A DNA stretch of 64,000 nucleotides from Impatiens glandulifera (taxonomy: Eukaryota > Streptophyta > Magnoliopsida > Ericales > Balsaminaceae): positions 7,551,505 through 7,615,504 of the forward strand of contig NC_061862.1 of NCBI RefSeq assembly GCF_907164915.1, given 5' to 3'. The position numbers and the translations under genes are program-made. This document shows, in pieces, positions 21,136 through 31,827 of this stretch (position 1 is its first letter; each line of letters starts with the position of its first letter). The notes beneath the pieces are model-generated. The model ran no database searches, had not been told where the DNA came from, and was given only the letters and a program-made list of their open reading frames with translations.

Positions 21136-22620
21136 TGATAGGATCGGTTTTATCAATAGAGACGGGGGTCTGGCGATTGATGAAGGCTTAGGAAAAACGG
21201 TTTGAAAGAAATCTTATTAAGGATTTAATTCACTTTCTATTCTACGCAAACTCTTGTAAACACTTGAAACTGAATCAAGTGCGGAAATGTTTACTTAGGT
21301 TTGAAGCTTAGGATCAAGAATGAGAAGATGACAGAAAGAAACAACAACACTTTGTTTATGGATGTTCGGAGCAAACTCTTCTACGTCACCCCTTCTTCCA
21401 ACCACCGGAAGGATTCACTATAATATTATTTGAATCAAATACAGTTTGCACAAATAGCTCACTGTTGAACAGAACAGACTCTGTTCAACTTATAATATGA
21501 TGAATATCACTCAACTAAAACGATGCTTTGATTCTAACTCTCTCTTGACTAACACACAGTAAATCAGGAAAACAGCTAACAGTTTGAATATTCAAAAGCT
21601 TGATTTCTCAGTAATTTCAGAGATTCTTCTTAGAATGCGAGCGAGAGAGATCGAGAGATTGTTCGTTGTCCTTTAGATTTTTTAAATAAGGAACAGGTAC
21701 TAACGGTTGAATCTTCATGATGACACGTGGCGAGCTTCCATTGGAACGCCTCCATAGTACACAACAGACTCTGAATACAAGGATCATGGCCGTACACAAT
21801 AGGTAGTGCGCCGGATATTCTTCAGAGATATACCTGCAAAAGAAATAATCTGAAGAATATTCGCTTACGTGGCATTGGTTGATTGGTTGTAGTTGGCTGT
21901 TGTACTGATCTTCACTAGAAAGTGGAGCAGGAGTAGCGTACAGCTAGAGCACGTAAGTAGACGGGTGCTAGTTTCAAGCAACTACTTAAGCATTGAATTA
22001 GACGTATTTCAATTAGACGACATCGTCTAATGAAATCAGACGTCCTCATCTAATAACAGGATCCATTAGACCACCTGGACTAATGAGATTAGACTATACG
22101 TCTAATTACAATCACTTTAGACTAATCTGAAGGAGTTAGACTACACGTCTAACTTTCATTAGTTAGATTGCACGTCTAACTTTCTCTTTCTATTAGACTG
22201 CACGTCTAATTACGAGTCCACTTCAGAATAGTCTGAAGGAGTTAGACTGCACGTCTAACTTTCACTAGTTAGACTACACGTCTAACACCGCTCAATTAGA
22301 CTACACGTCTAACTTCGCTCTCCATTAGACTGCACGTCTAACTCCACGAGTTAGACTGCACGTCTAATTTCACTAGTTAGATTGCACGTCCAACACCGCT
22401 TAGTTAGACTACACGTCTAAATTCGCTAGTTAAACTGCACGTCTAACTTCGTGCATCTAAAGTCAAATCAGACTAATGAACCTCATTAGGACCAAGTCAA
22501 ATGTAATCTGATTTCGATACACCTGCATAAAAAACAATTAAATGCATAGATATCCATTCATCATCAAAATTCCAATAGTCAAACTATTTCAACACTTAGT
22601 CAAAATAATTTGACTCAACA
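21136..22620 (-). mobile_element. LTR of Copia C (single, 1.49 kb)
   Basis: Bounded by TGTTGAGTCAAATT (at 22620, - strand) and CCTATCA (at 21136), i.e. TG...CA ends, with the PBS directly adjacent. No second LTR is present in the window. It contains a palindromic minisatellite at 22000-22470. Confidence 0.8.
22000..22470. repeat. Palindromic TTAGAC..GTCTAA minisatellite in the Copia C LTR
   Basis: About a dozen units of GTTAGACTGCACGTCTAAC type, each a near-perfect palindrome (TTAGAC / GTCTAA around TGCAC or TACAC), separated by 6-25 bp of variable spacer. Confidence 0.9.
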
Positions 22621-23469
22621 GAATTCACGTCTCGATAAAAAAAATTAGAAATAAAGATGATCACATTACACTTCGAAATGCATTGATTGATCATTTTTGG
22701 GAGGAATACACCAATTTCAACATTTGAAAATTATCTCATTTTTATTTGTACGTTTTTTTTTATTCAATATCAGATGTATTTTTTAGATTGTGTATTGTAA
22801 TTTTAGATTTTTAATGAATTTTTATTTATAAAATTTTTATGTATAATTTACTATTATATAATTAATTTACAATTAAATTTAAAATAATACTGTGTTGTAA
22901 TTTGTAACATTGTAAAATATATGGGTGATATTAAAAAGTTATAAAAGTTGATATAAGGAAAAATATTATAAAAATATTTTTTTGGATTTGAGAATGAGTT
23001 TTTCGGTTAGAAAATAATTAATGTTTGATGTGACATTTTGAACAAAATGGGTTTGAAAATGGAGTTTTCGGTTGAAGATGGTCTAAAAATTAAATAATCC
23101 GACCAAAAATATAACCAACTCCCCTATGATGACACACTCTTATTTTAAATAATGTTTTACTTAATTATTTTAATGTCTTCGTGGATGACTATATATATCA
23201 TCTAACATATTCTCTTATTTTAGCAGGTTTTGGATATTTGTACTATTGTACGATTATGCTTTCTTACTTATTACGAATATGCCTTGAGTCTTTAATATTT
23301 CATTTTATCTTTATTGTTCATTTGTTTCTAATCTTAATCTTCTATTCTTCTTTATTCTCATCTACATTCTTCTATCTAGTTACATTTACTTATCTCTAAT
23401 TATCAAAACACTACAATTGCTATCAAATTATCAAAATACTTCACTTGGTATGAAATCATCTCTTTCCTA
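22621..23469. other. AT-rich stretch, no gene seen
   Basis: Long A/T runs. 23090-23130 shares a phrase (AATAATCCGACCAAAAATAT) with 27280-27310 and the repeats near 27.5 and 40.6 kb, so part is a dispersed repeat. Confidence 0.5.
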
Positions 23470-23926
23470 ATGACAAATACAAGATCAATGAATTCAAAAG
23501 AGGGTGGGGATAAAATTCTAGAGCGGCTGGAGGCAAACAAAGAAATGACCAAGAATTGAAGAAATGGATCAAGGCTATGGAAAATGAGCAGTTGAAAAAC
23601 TCGTCGAATCTTAGTGAAATCTCTAAGAACATGGTGAATTTGAATGAAACAATGTAGCTCTTTCTAAAACAGCGATCAACGGAATGTTCTAATGATAATG
23701 TTAGTGAAGGTCCAATAACACAGATACCAAGTGAAGGTGTGCTCAAAAGTTCAAGAAATGAGATGCCAAGGGGATCAAAACCTACTTCTTCGGGGATTCT
23801 GTCAACGCCATTATTACATGATACATTTTCGAGATAGTCTAACCGAACTCAAGATGGTTCTATACCAAAATGACCCAAGATGGAGTTTCCTCATTTTGAT
23901 GATATTAATCTCAAGGACTGTATAAC

Positions 23927-24900
23927 CAGGGGCGGAGCCAGGATGAAAAATTACCTGGGGCTGACTCCAACTTGCATCTCAGATTTAACTTTCCATGTTC
24001 CGCTTTTTTTTCAATAAAATTTTCACGATTATTAGAAGATGGAAACTCGTCATGCCCTCTCAATGCACACGTTTGCAAAGTGAGCCACCGAGTACTTTCA
24101 ATAGTTGCTGTAAGCCGTAATCTGTTATTTTGTTTTTCATCTGAAAACTATGCATTTAGTACTTTGTCAATATGACAAGGATATTCATTAGATTATTAAG
24201 ATATTCAACTGCTCTATTATGTGGTGAAATATTATATTCTATATGCATAACAAAAGGGCATCTATCATCATCATTAACTCGCTTTCAATATTTGAATCCA
24301 TCTATTGTAGATGTAGGTTTTGGGTTGCTTATGTTAAAACAAGAAACATGGAAAAGAAAAAGCAGCATCTTTCAAAGGAGAGTATTCTAACCAAGTAAAT
24401 TTATTAAACCAATGACTTTGAAACCGTCGATTTTGATTTTCAAATTTGGTCGATGGGTACTCATCCTTAATAGGTTGATATGACCCCATCTTGATATAAG
24501 TTCGTCTAATTTCATCCATTTGATTAAAAGGATATTTTCATATCGGAACACGTAATGTTGGATCAAGTTTAAGAGAACTTACATCAACATTAATTCTAGG
24601 AGATTTGTTAAATTTTTGAGTAGAGATATCAAATTCTTTATTTTAACTTGTTTATTAATAATATTAATTTATATTTTTTCTTATAAATTTTTTAAAATTA
24701 AAAAATATAAAACACTATTATTATTATTATCTCAAAGATGAGGCCAGGGTTTGATCACCTGACCTCAGATTCACATTTAAATAACATAGCCAACTGAACT
24801 AAGACTCATTTGTCAAACACATATATAAAAATATTTCTTTTAGCATTTTAATTTAGGTGGGGCTGGAGCCCACCCTAGCCCATGGGTGGCTCCGCCCATG
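23927..24900. mobile_element. hAT element, 974 bp, with 8-bp target duplication
   Basis: Ends CAGGGGCGGAGCCA and (reverse complement) CATGGGCGGAGCCA. An exact 8-bp duplication TGTATAAC flanks it (23919-23926 and 24901-24908), which is diagnostic of hAT. The interior has only short open frames and no recognisable transposase, so it is non-autonomous. It interrupts the gag of Gypsy D. Confidence 0.92.
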
Positions 24901-24927
24901 TGTATAACCAAGGTTACTAGATTTTTT

Positions 24928-25089
24928 TTATCCCCTCTTTTAGTCTAGCGGTAATAAGAGGTGGATATTAACTCTAAGTTTCTGAGTTCAATCTCATTAG
25001 GCGGCAAGTTCTGCGTTTATTTAAATGGTTAAGTGTGTTTGCGGGCTATATATTTAATTCATTGTCTAATTTTTTTTTTCCAAAAAAAT
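24928..25089 (+). mobile_element. tRNA-derived SINE with 15-bp target duplication
   Basis: A 162-bp insertion flanked by GTTACTAGATTTTTT at 24913-24927 and 25090-25104. The body has an A-box-like TAGTCTAGCGG and a B-box-like GAGTTCAATCTC about 35 bp apart, the pol III promoter layout of plant SINEs, and ends in T/A-rich sequence. Removing it restores the gag frame. Confidence 0.8.
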
Positions 25090-26440
25090 GTTACTAGATT
25101 TTTTGAGAATTACAAGGTGGAATATGTTGCTTACTATTTGAAAAGCACTGTGGAATTTAACCAATTAAGTGAAGGGAGAACTCAAAGATTATATTCTGAT
25201 TTGTCAGGAATGGAGAGACAACTCTTCGAGATATATACCAGATTAACAATATTATATTCAAAATTTCATTGGGGATTGAGAGAATAATTGAAAGTTGTGG
25301 CGTCTTTACTTCAACAAACTACATTGGATCAAAAAATGAAGCTATATAGAATACATGAATAAAATATTGAAGAGGCCAACAAGTAGATGAAAGGAAATTA
25401 CTCATAGACAATGCAGTTAAGATCTCTGACTACGAGCCAAAAGAATATATTGGAAAATCTGCTTGGTAGAACGAAAAGAATGAATTAGTTCAGGTAAACA
25501 CTCAATCGAATAAATGGACTGTGTATCAAGCACATAGGGAAAATTGCTTATGTTTCAAGTGTAGAGAAAAATTTACAAAATAACATAGGTGTAAAGTGAC
25601 GCAATTCTGTATTGTGGAAGGTATTGATGAAGAAATGAAAGAAATATTCGCAAAAATAGAGGAAATTGAACCCGAGGAAACTCAGAAGGAAGATATTTGT
25701 ACAATCAAATGACAAAAGATTCGTTCGTGACTTTAGTAGAATCAACAAGCTGTTAACAAAAATGTTACAAAATTGAGAGTTTTCATGGTCTGAAGAAGCT
25801 CTACAATCTTTTCAAAAATCTGAAAACAACGTTGATGAAAACTCCGGTCCTTGCTCTTCCTGATTTTTCGTTACTATTGGTGGCCGAACCAATGCTAGCT
25901 ATGCTGGTATTAGAGCAATATTATCTCAATTGGGGAGACCAATAACTTTTCTGATCATGACTCTTTTTAAGCCTCATCTAGGCCGGTTAACGTATGAAAA
26001 AGAAATGCAAACAATTATCATGGCAGTGGGGAAATGGAGACCTTACTTATATGACAATCACTATATCATCCAAACGGATTATCAAAATCTCAAGTTTTAT
26101 TTGAATAAAGAATCACAACGGTCCTACAACAAAATGATCAACGAAATTATTAGGCTTCAATTACACTATCGAATATCAAAAATGAAGTACCAACAATTTA
26201 GATTCACCAAAAATGGCAGCCAAATATTACAGACCTTTCAACATAATTCAGAAAATCAGTAAAGTTGCATATAAGTTGGAACTTTCCGCAACAAGTCAGA
26301 TTCAGCCTGTTTTTCATACATCACTATTAAGGCCGAAAATTGTACCGACAATCATTGTTCAAACGGCTTCTCCTCCGGCGGCGAATGACAACTCGATACT
26401 CTTAGGGCCAACAAAATTTTTAGAAAGACGAGTAATGTGA

Positions 26441-26804
26441 TAAGAGGGAATATGATAGTCTAAGTTCTAGTTCATTGGTTACACCATTTCTTAATATACA
26501 ATTCAAAATTAATATCAACAATGACAGTTTGACCAAGCAATAGGCGCCAGATTTAGGCTATAGTCTGAAAGGGGAAAAATAAAGAAAACGTTTATTTGTA
26601 TCTCCTGCCCCAATTTTTCTTAAAATTGACATTTTTTTCAAGATAACTAAAAATAACAGATTTTGCACCAATGAAGGTAGGTGGGTGAATCAAGAAGTTA
26701 CAAAAACAAGATATAAAGACTTAAGAAGGAAAGGAATGTAAGTTAATCTTTGCAAAGTTTTCAAACAATATTTCTTATTTCACAATTGAAATTTTATCAT
26801 TAAT
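26441..26804. other. 3' flank of Gypsy D with a partial tRNA copy
   Basis: 26523-26574 (GACAGTTTGACC, then CCAGATTTAGGC) matches the 5' two thirds of the tRNA-Leu at 26805-26884, with D-arm damage and no T arm. The rest is AT-rich with no gene. Confidence 0.7.
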
Positions 26805-26847
26805 GTCAGTTTGGCCGAGTGGTCTAAGGCTCCAGATTTAGGCTCTA

Positions 26848-26884
<37 letters not shown>
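26805..26884 (+). tRNA. tRNA-Leu, anticodon UAG
   Basis: 80 nt. D arm GCC..GGC, anticodon loop TTTAGGC (anticodon TAG), a long variable arm typical of class II tRNAs, a perfect T arm (GTGGG/CCCAC with TTCAAAT) and discriminator A. A T-run terminator follows at 26892. The acceptor pair 2:71 (T-T) and one anticodon-stem pair (C-A) are mismatched, so it may be a decaying copy. No intron. Confidence 0.8.
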
Positions 26885-27004
26885 TATTGTTATTTTTTTG
26901 CTAATCGATAGTCTTAATGTGTAATAATATTTAGATAAGAACATATATATACTTTAAAAAGGTTCTATATAGCAACTAATTAATGTATATTTCACTTTGC
27001 CTTT

Positions 27005-27790
27005 CAGTTTCAATTAATATGAACATAATGTTGTGTTATTATATATTTGTATTTGTATATAAACTCTATTAATAAAGAAAGAGAATGATATATCCATACT
27101 CCAATAGAGGTGAAATTAATAATTCAACAAATTAATTCCTCAAAACCTAGTTATAAGTAACAAGATTACGACACATTGTAATTGTACCATATACTAGCTA
27201 GTCGCTACTACAATTTTATCAAAAAAGGCATACTAAATTCCAAATGGATGATTTACAGTTTGAATGTATGAACTATGGAAATCAAATAATCCGACCAAAA
27301 ATATAAGCAATTCCCATATGCAACAAACCCTCCTCCTCCCTTTCGTTTCTCTCCACTCTTGTCCGATCTTCTTTTCATGTCTGCATCATAGCGCGGTTAT
27401 AAGTAACAAGACTACAACACATTGTAATTGTACCATATACTAGCTAGTTTCTACTACCAATTTATTTAAAAAGCATACTAAATTCCAAATAGATGATCTA
27501 CAGTTTGAATGTATGAATTATGGAAATCAAATAATCCAACCAAAAATATAACCAATTCCCCTATGCAACAAACCCTCCTCCTCCCTTTCATTTCTCTCCA
27601 CTCTTGTCGGATCTTCTTTCCATGTCTACATCATAGTGCGCAGAATCCAAAGTCTACACCAAAATGTTAAATTATAAGGCACTGTTTGATCTACGATGCC
27701 AAATAATCTTCTTTAATTAGGTTCTTTGGGTAATGGTATAAATATAAAACGAATTTTTAGGTAGATAATTCATTGACAAGTCTGAATTTT
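27005..27790. repeat. Dispersed repeat with internal tandem duplication
   Basis: Similar to 40367-40885 in the same orientation. A ~250-bp part is duplicated in tandem here (27150-27390 and 27398-27640, each with ACACATTGTAATTGTACCAT and CCTCCTCCTCCCTTTC). It ends with a MITE-like segment (GGCACTGTTTGATCTAC...). No coding frame found. Confidence 0.75.
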
Positions 27791-28052
27791 TTCCCATCGG
27801 TAACGTTCATAACACTCAGTCATTGGTTAAAATTTTGGGGTTCAGAATTAGTTCTCTCCCATCAAAGTATATCAGCTTCCCTTCAGTGCCAAATTCAGTT
27901 TCAAGGATATTTGGAATACTATCATCGAAAAAATGAGAAATAGGTTGCCACATTGGAAGAACAAACTTCTTTCTAAAGGTGGTATGTTGGTCCTCATTAA
28001 GAACTCCCTCGCCACAATCCCAACATTCATTATGTCACTCTTCCCTATCACT

Positions 28053-28599
28053 TGTCACAGGATCAGTCTTTTTACTAACGATCCGTGCGGCACTAGTTAC
28101 GATCTTCGGAAGAACGAGTAACTAGTCAGCCTTACTCGACGCAACACTCGGCGTTTAATAGAATTGACACAAGAAATCTAGAGAGAGAGTAACTCTTACA
28201 AAGAATAATATTATATTACTCGAATACTTGGTGATTTACAATGTAATACCTCACAGGTATTTATAGGACTAATTCTAGCTATTACATTAATGACACGCTA
28301 ATTTAGGGCATTCCTTATAAGTGTCAATCAGTGATGCACTAATTTAGGGATTCCTTCTAATTGTCAATCAATGATGGACTAATCAAGGACATTCCTTTTA
28401 AGTATTAATTAGTGATGCGATAATCAAGGACATGCCTTTCAACTCTCAATTAGTGATGCGTTAATCAAGCACCTGGCTTCCAGCTAGAATATTCCTTGCG
28501 TTGTGCTTAAGCCTTCTCCTCTTCTTGGGCCAGGAATATTGGGTCGTGACATTCTCCTTAAGCCTCCTCTTCTTGGGCCAAGAAGATTGGGCCGTGACA
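28053..28599 (-). mobile_element. Solo LTR, 547 bp, inside the LINE
   Basis: Ends TGTCAC...GTGACA, flanked by a CACT duplication (28049-28052 and 28600-28603). Removing it restores the LINE reading frame. On the - strand there is a TATA-like CCTATAAATACC (about 28268-28257), so it is probably a - strand LTR left by LTR-LTR recombination. A short segment with TCAATNAGTGATGC is repeated four times (28320-28460). Confidence 0.85.
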
Positions 28600-29326
28600 C
28601 ACTGCATTGGTGACCAGAAAAATGGACACAATCATTAGGAATTTCCTCTAGCGCAACTCTAACTCATCTAAAATCACACATTTGGTGAGACGTGACACAA
28701 CGAAGCTTGACGTATTGACGACGAACTCAGAATCAAGGACTTCTCCCTTTTCAACACTTTACTTCTTTGTAAATGGTGGTGGAGATTTTTCAATGAAAAC
28801 ACAAGTCTTTGGAAGAAAGAAATCATCGCCAAGTACGGACTTCGAGATAAAAAATGAATGTCTCTTTATGGGTAGAAGCCTATGGGGCCGTATCTGTAAA
28901 ACATGGGAGAAGTTACCCCCTTCTCATTTTTACGGTTGGTAATGGTAAAAAAATCGATTTTATGAATGATTCGTGGCACCCCAACGGAAAATTGTTAGAC
29001 TCTTATCGGGATCTTTTAAGAGCTCTAGTAAAAAAGAGGCTAAAGTGACAAATTCTTTGAAGAATTCTTTTAAATAGACGACTTTTCACCAAAGAGGATG
29101 GGAGACGAGATCTCCTCATAAATGTTCTTACCAATATTTCGATTGACCTAAACACTATTGACAAGTTTTCTTTGTCTGGCTCTCCCGATTTTAAAACTAG
29201 CTACATTTATCAGGCGTCTCTCCAAAAAACTCTATCTCGATTTTTTTGGAAAGGGTGTGGAAATAAAAAAATTCCATCAAAAATCTCGTTTTTTGGCTGG
29301 GAAACTATCAATGGAGCAGTCTTGAC

Positions 29327-30113
29327 TAGGGATGGCAATAGGTATCATACCCGCCGGATAGTGAAGTACCTATCCCAGAACTTGATTTTTATTTTATTAT
29401 CCGACCCCAACCTCGAACCCAACGTGTATCTCTATTTGTATCCCCATCCCCGATTCGTCGGGTACCTGATCTCCGACGGGTACCCCATTACCCGATGAAA
29501 ATATGAATTTATATTTATTGTTTTCGAAATAATAAAAACACAAATAAAAATATTATTTACTTGCATCATTATATTGTAGGAGTTCAACAAAACATAACAA
29601 CTTTGTTGTTATTATTACTTGAAGTTCAACAAAAACTAGAGAAAAGTTGGTTGAATGAATGTTAAGCTTGAAAACAAAAATTAGAGAGAAGTGAAAGAAA
29701 ATTGAATGAATATTAAACTTGAAAATAAGAAGTGTAAAAGTGAGTAGAGAGATAAAATATTTTGTTATTAATTAAATGAAAGATTAAAAGTCATGGGAAA
29801 GAGAAATTGAAATGATGATGTGGTGGAGTGTGGATATGTGTAAATAAATAATATATTTATTGTAAATTTATAATGATTGTAATGATGTGTAATTTGAAAA
29901 GATATTTTAAACTTTAACAAATATATATATATATTAATATTTCGAATATTGGGTATTGAGTTTAGGTTTCACAAACTCCCCATCCCCGACTTTTAACCTT
30001 ACCGGGTAATCGTTTTCATTCCTCATCCCGACCCGACCCCGATTTTAAATACCCAAACCCGACCATCGGGTACCCATGGGTATCGGATATATAAGTACCC
30101 CATGCCATCCCTA
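29327..30113. mobile_element. hAT MITE, 787 bp, inside the LINE
   Basis: Ends TAGGGATGGCAAT and CATGCCATCCCTA, flanked by an exact 8-bp duplication GTCTTGAC (29319-29326 and 30114-30121). The subterminal parts are rich in CCCGAC/GGGTA words (for example GGGTACC). No transposase. Confidence 0.92.
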
Positions 30114-30659
30114 GTCTTGACATCTAACAAACTGGAAAAAAAATCATCTCGCTAGATGATGCAATATTTGTTTAAAGAGTAAAGAATCCATTGATCACAT
30201 TCTTCTTTATTGTAACCTTGCCAAGAGCATGTGGGCTCTTCTATAGAACCTCTTTCAATTTCAATGGGATACACCATTAAAAGTCGCCGAATTTTGGGTT
30301 AAATTGATTGAATTGTGTTATAGCAACAAAATCGTGGACGACTGAAAACTAATTCCCCTCATCATATGGTGGATAATATGGAAAGAAAGAAATAAAAGAG
30401 TTTTTGAAGAAAAAAATTATGGATATAAGCGTCTAAAAGGATTATTGTTACACGCGTTCGCCTCAATCCGAAAAAGAGGGGCTTATACGGGATTCTAATT
30501 TTTCGATCTTATTAGCATTTAAAATTCTTATGTTGTTTTCTTATTTATTGTTTTATTTTTTTCATTCCCCTTTGTAACGTTTGAACGCATATTGCGCTCT
30601 TTTTAATAAAAGTTGACCTTTTAAAAAATAAATAAATATATTTTGTCTATCAACACTAC

Positions 30660-31492
30660 CCCTTCAGTATTGGTTCTCCCCAAAGTAACTAGTATAGTGA
30701 GGGCAACAACACACGATGTTAACATTTCTCAAAAGAGGACCGACAATAAATTTGAAGAGAATTTGAAGATATTATGAGTTTCACAAATACCGCCCAAGCA
30801 TGACTTGAAATGGTGATTCTAGAATCTCAATCAACCCAAAATTTTTTATATGAAACAAGATAATCTAATGGAATATGAAAGGTTTGAATAACCCTTGGAA
30901 AAAAAGTTTCGTTGTTTTCACTTTCATTAACTCTTATAATGGAAATTTAAACTAAATCTTTGTTGTTTGAAACACTGATCTCTTTCTAGTGGAAGAAACT
31001 ATTTTTGGAAAATTTTCAATAACTATTAAGTTCAAGTGCATCAGTAAAAGAAACATCTGAGCATTCAGTGTTGTTTATGTTCCGGTTGACTATAACAAAA
31101 AGTCTACTTTTATTCAGGAGCTATATGATTACAAAAAAAATGGCCCATACCTTTGTATTTTTTGGCGATTTCAACCTGGATAGGGCGTCAAGAGAAAAAA
31201 ACTCAAAGAGTTTCACAAGGGAGATTTATTTATTCAACATATTCATTGACGAATCGCTTCATATTGACTCTCTTCTTGAGGGTGCCAAATTTACAAAAGA
31301 AAAGTGAGATAAAAAATGAAAATATGTCACGCATCGATAGATTTTTTACAACTCATAATGGGAGAACCTTTACACCAAACAAACTAATATGCTTGAATGA
31401 GACATCTTTCTGACCACAAACCCCTTTTCCTAAACTCCGGCCAAACCTCCCAGCCAAAACCACCTTTCAGATTTGAAAACGTTATTCTCTCG
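30660..31492 (+). mobile_element. LINE 2, endonuclease fragment, left part
   Basis: Encodes the C-terminal half of an APE-type endonuclease with stops and frameshifts: FFGDFNLDRASREKNSKSF, DSLLEGAKFT, SRIDRFF, a SDHKP-type motif near 31400, then PFRFEN. Copia A interrupts it at 31492. The rest of LINE 2 resumes at 39923 and ends near 40180. Confidence 0.75.
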
Positions 31493-31827
31493 TGTTGATA
31501 TTGAGTTGATGGGTCATGCCCAATTTAAATAAAGTGTCCAAGCCTTAAGATTTTTAGGGAAGTTGGGACAAGTTACTCATATAAATAGATAAGTAATTCA
31601 CACAAGTGAGAGATATGATATAAGTGTGAGTGATATGAAAAGAACAAGTGTGTGTAATTGAAATGTTTGATTTAGTGGAATCGAGTTTCTAATAGAGCTC
31701 GACGGAGACGTAGACCAATTTTTGGGTCGAACTTCGATATCAAATATTGTGTTGTTGTATTCTCTTTATGATTGATTGTTGTTAAATAACTTAGTTTTTT
31801 TATTGATCAAGGGAGAATTTCCCTGCA
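31493..31827 (+). mobile_element. 5' LTR of Copia A
   Basis: 335 bp, TGTTGATATTG...CCCTGCA, followed by a PBS (ATGGTATCAAAGCTC). Preceded by TCTCG (31488-31492), which recurs directly after the 3' LTR (39923-39927), a perfect 5-bp target duplication. Confidence 0.92.

Larger units (their letters stand above)
23470..26440 (+). mobile_element. Internally deleted Gypsy element (D), with nested insertions
   Basis: Gag remnants at 23500-23918 (ending KMEFPHFDDINLKDCI, the usual gag core start) continue after two insertions at 25105-25712, with a CCHC knuckle remnant (CFKCREKF, stop, HRCK) near 25550. Protease and most of RT are absent. From about 25776 RNase H follows (ALPDFS), and 26205-26440 encodes the integrase C-terminus (AAKYYRPFNIIQKISKVAYK, HTSLLRPK). 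Several stops. LTRs are not recognised. Confidence 0.8.
27790..30650 (+). mobile_element. LINE (L1-like), 5'-truncated, with two nested insertions
   Basis: Starts in the post-RT region (KMRNRLPHWKNKLLSKGGML, IPTFIMSLFPI), is cut by a solo LTR at 28053-28599, and resumes (ALVTRKMDTIIRNFL). It continues through 28854-29325 to KISFFGWETINGAVLT, is cut again by a hAT MITE (29327-30113), and resumes with the zf-RVT zinc-binding part (CLKSKESIDHILLYCNLAKSMW, about 30165-30240). It ends in AATAAAAGTTGACC plus an A-rich tail near 30605-30650. Many stops; the endonuclease and RT core are absent. Confidence 0.85.

Noticed and set aside
29172..29498. A 108-codon open frame
   Set aside because: It starts in LINE sequence and runs across the boundary of the hAT MITE at 29327; not a gene.
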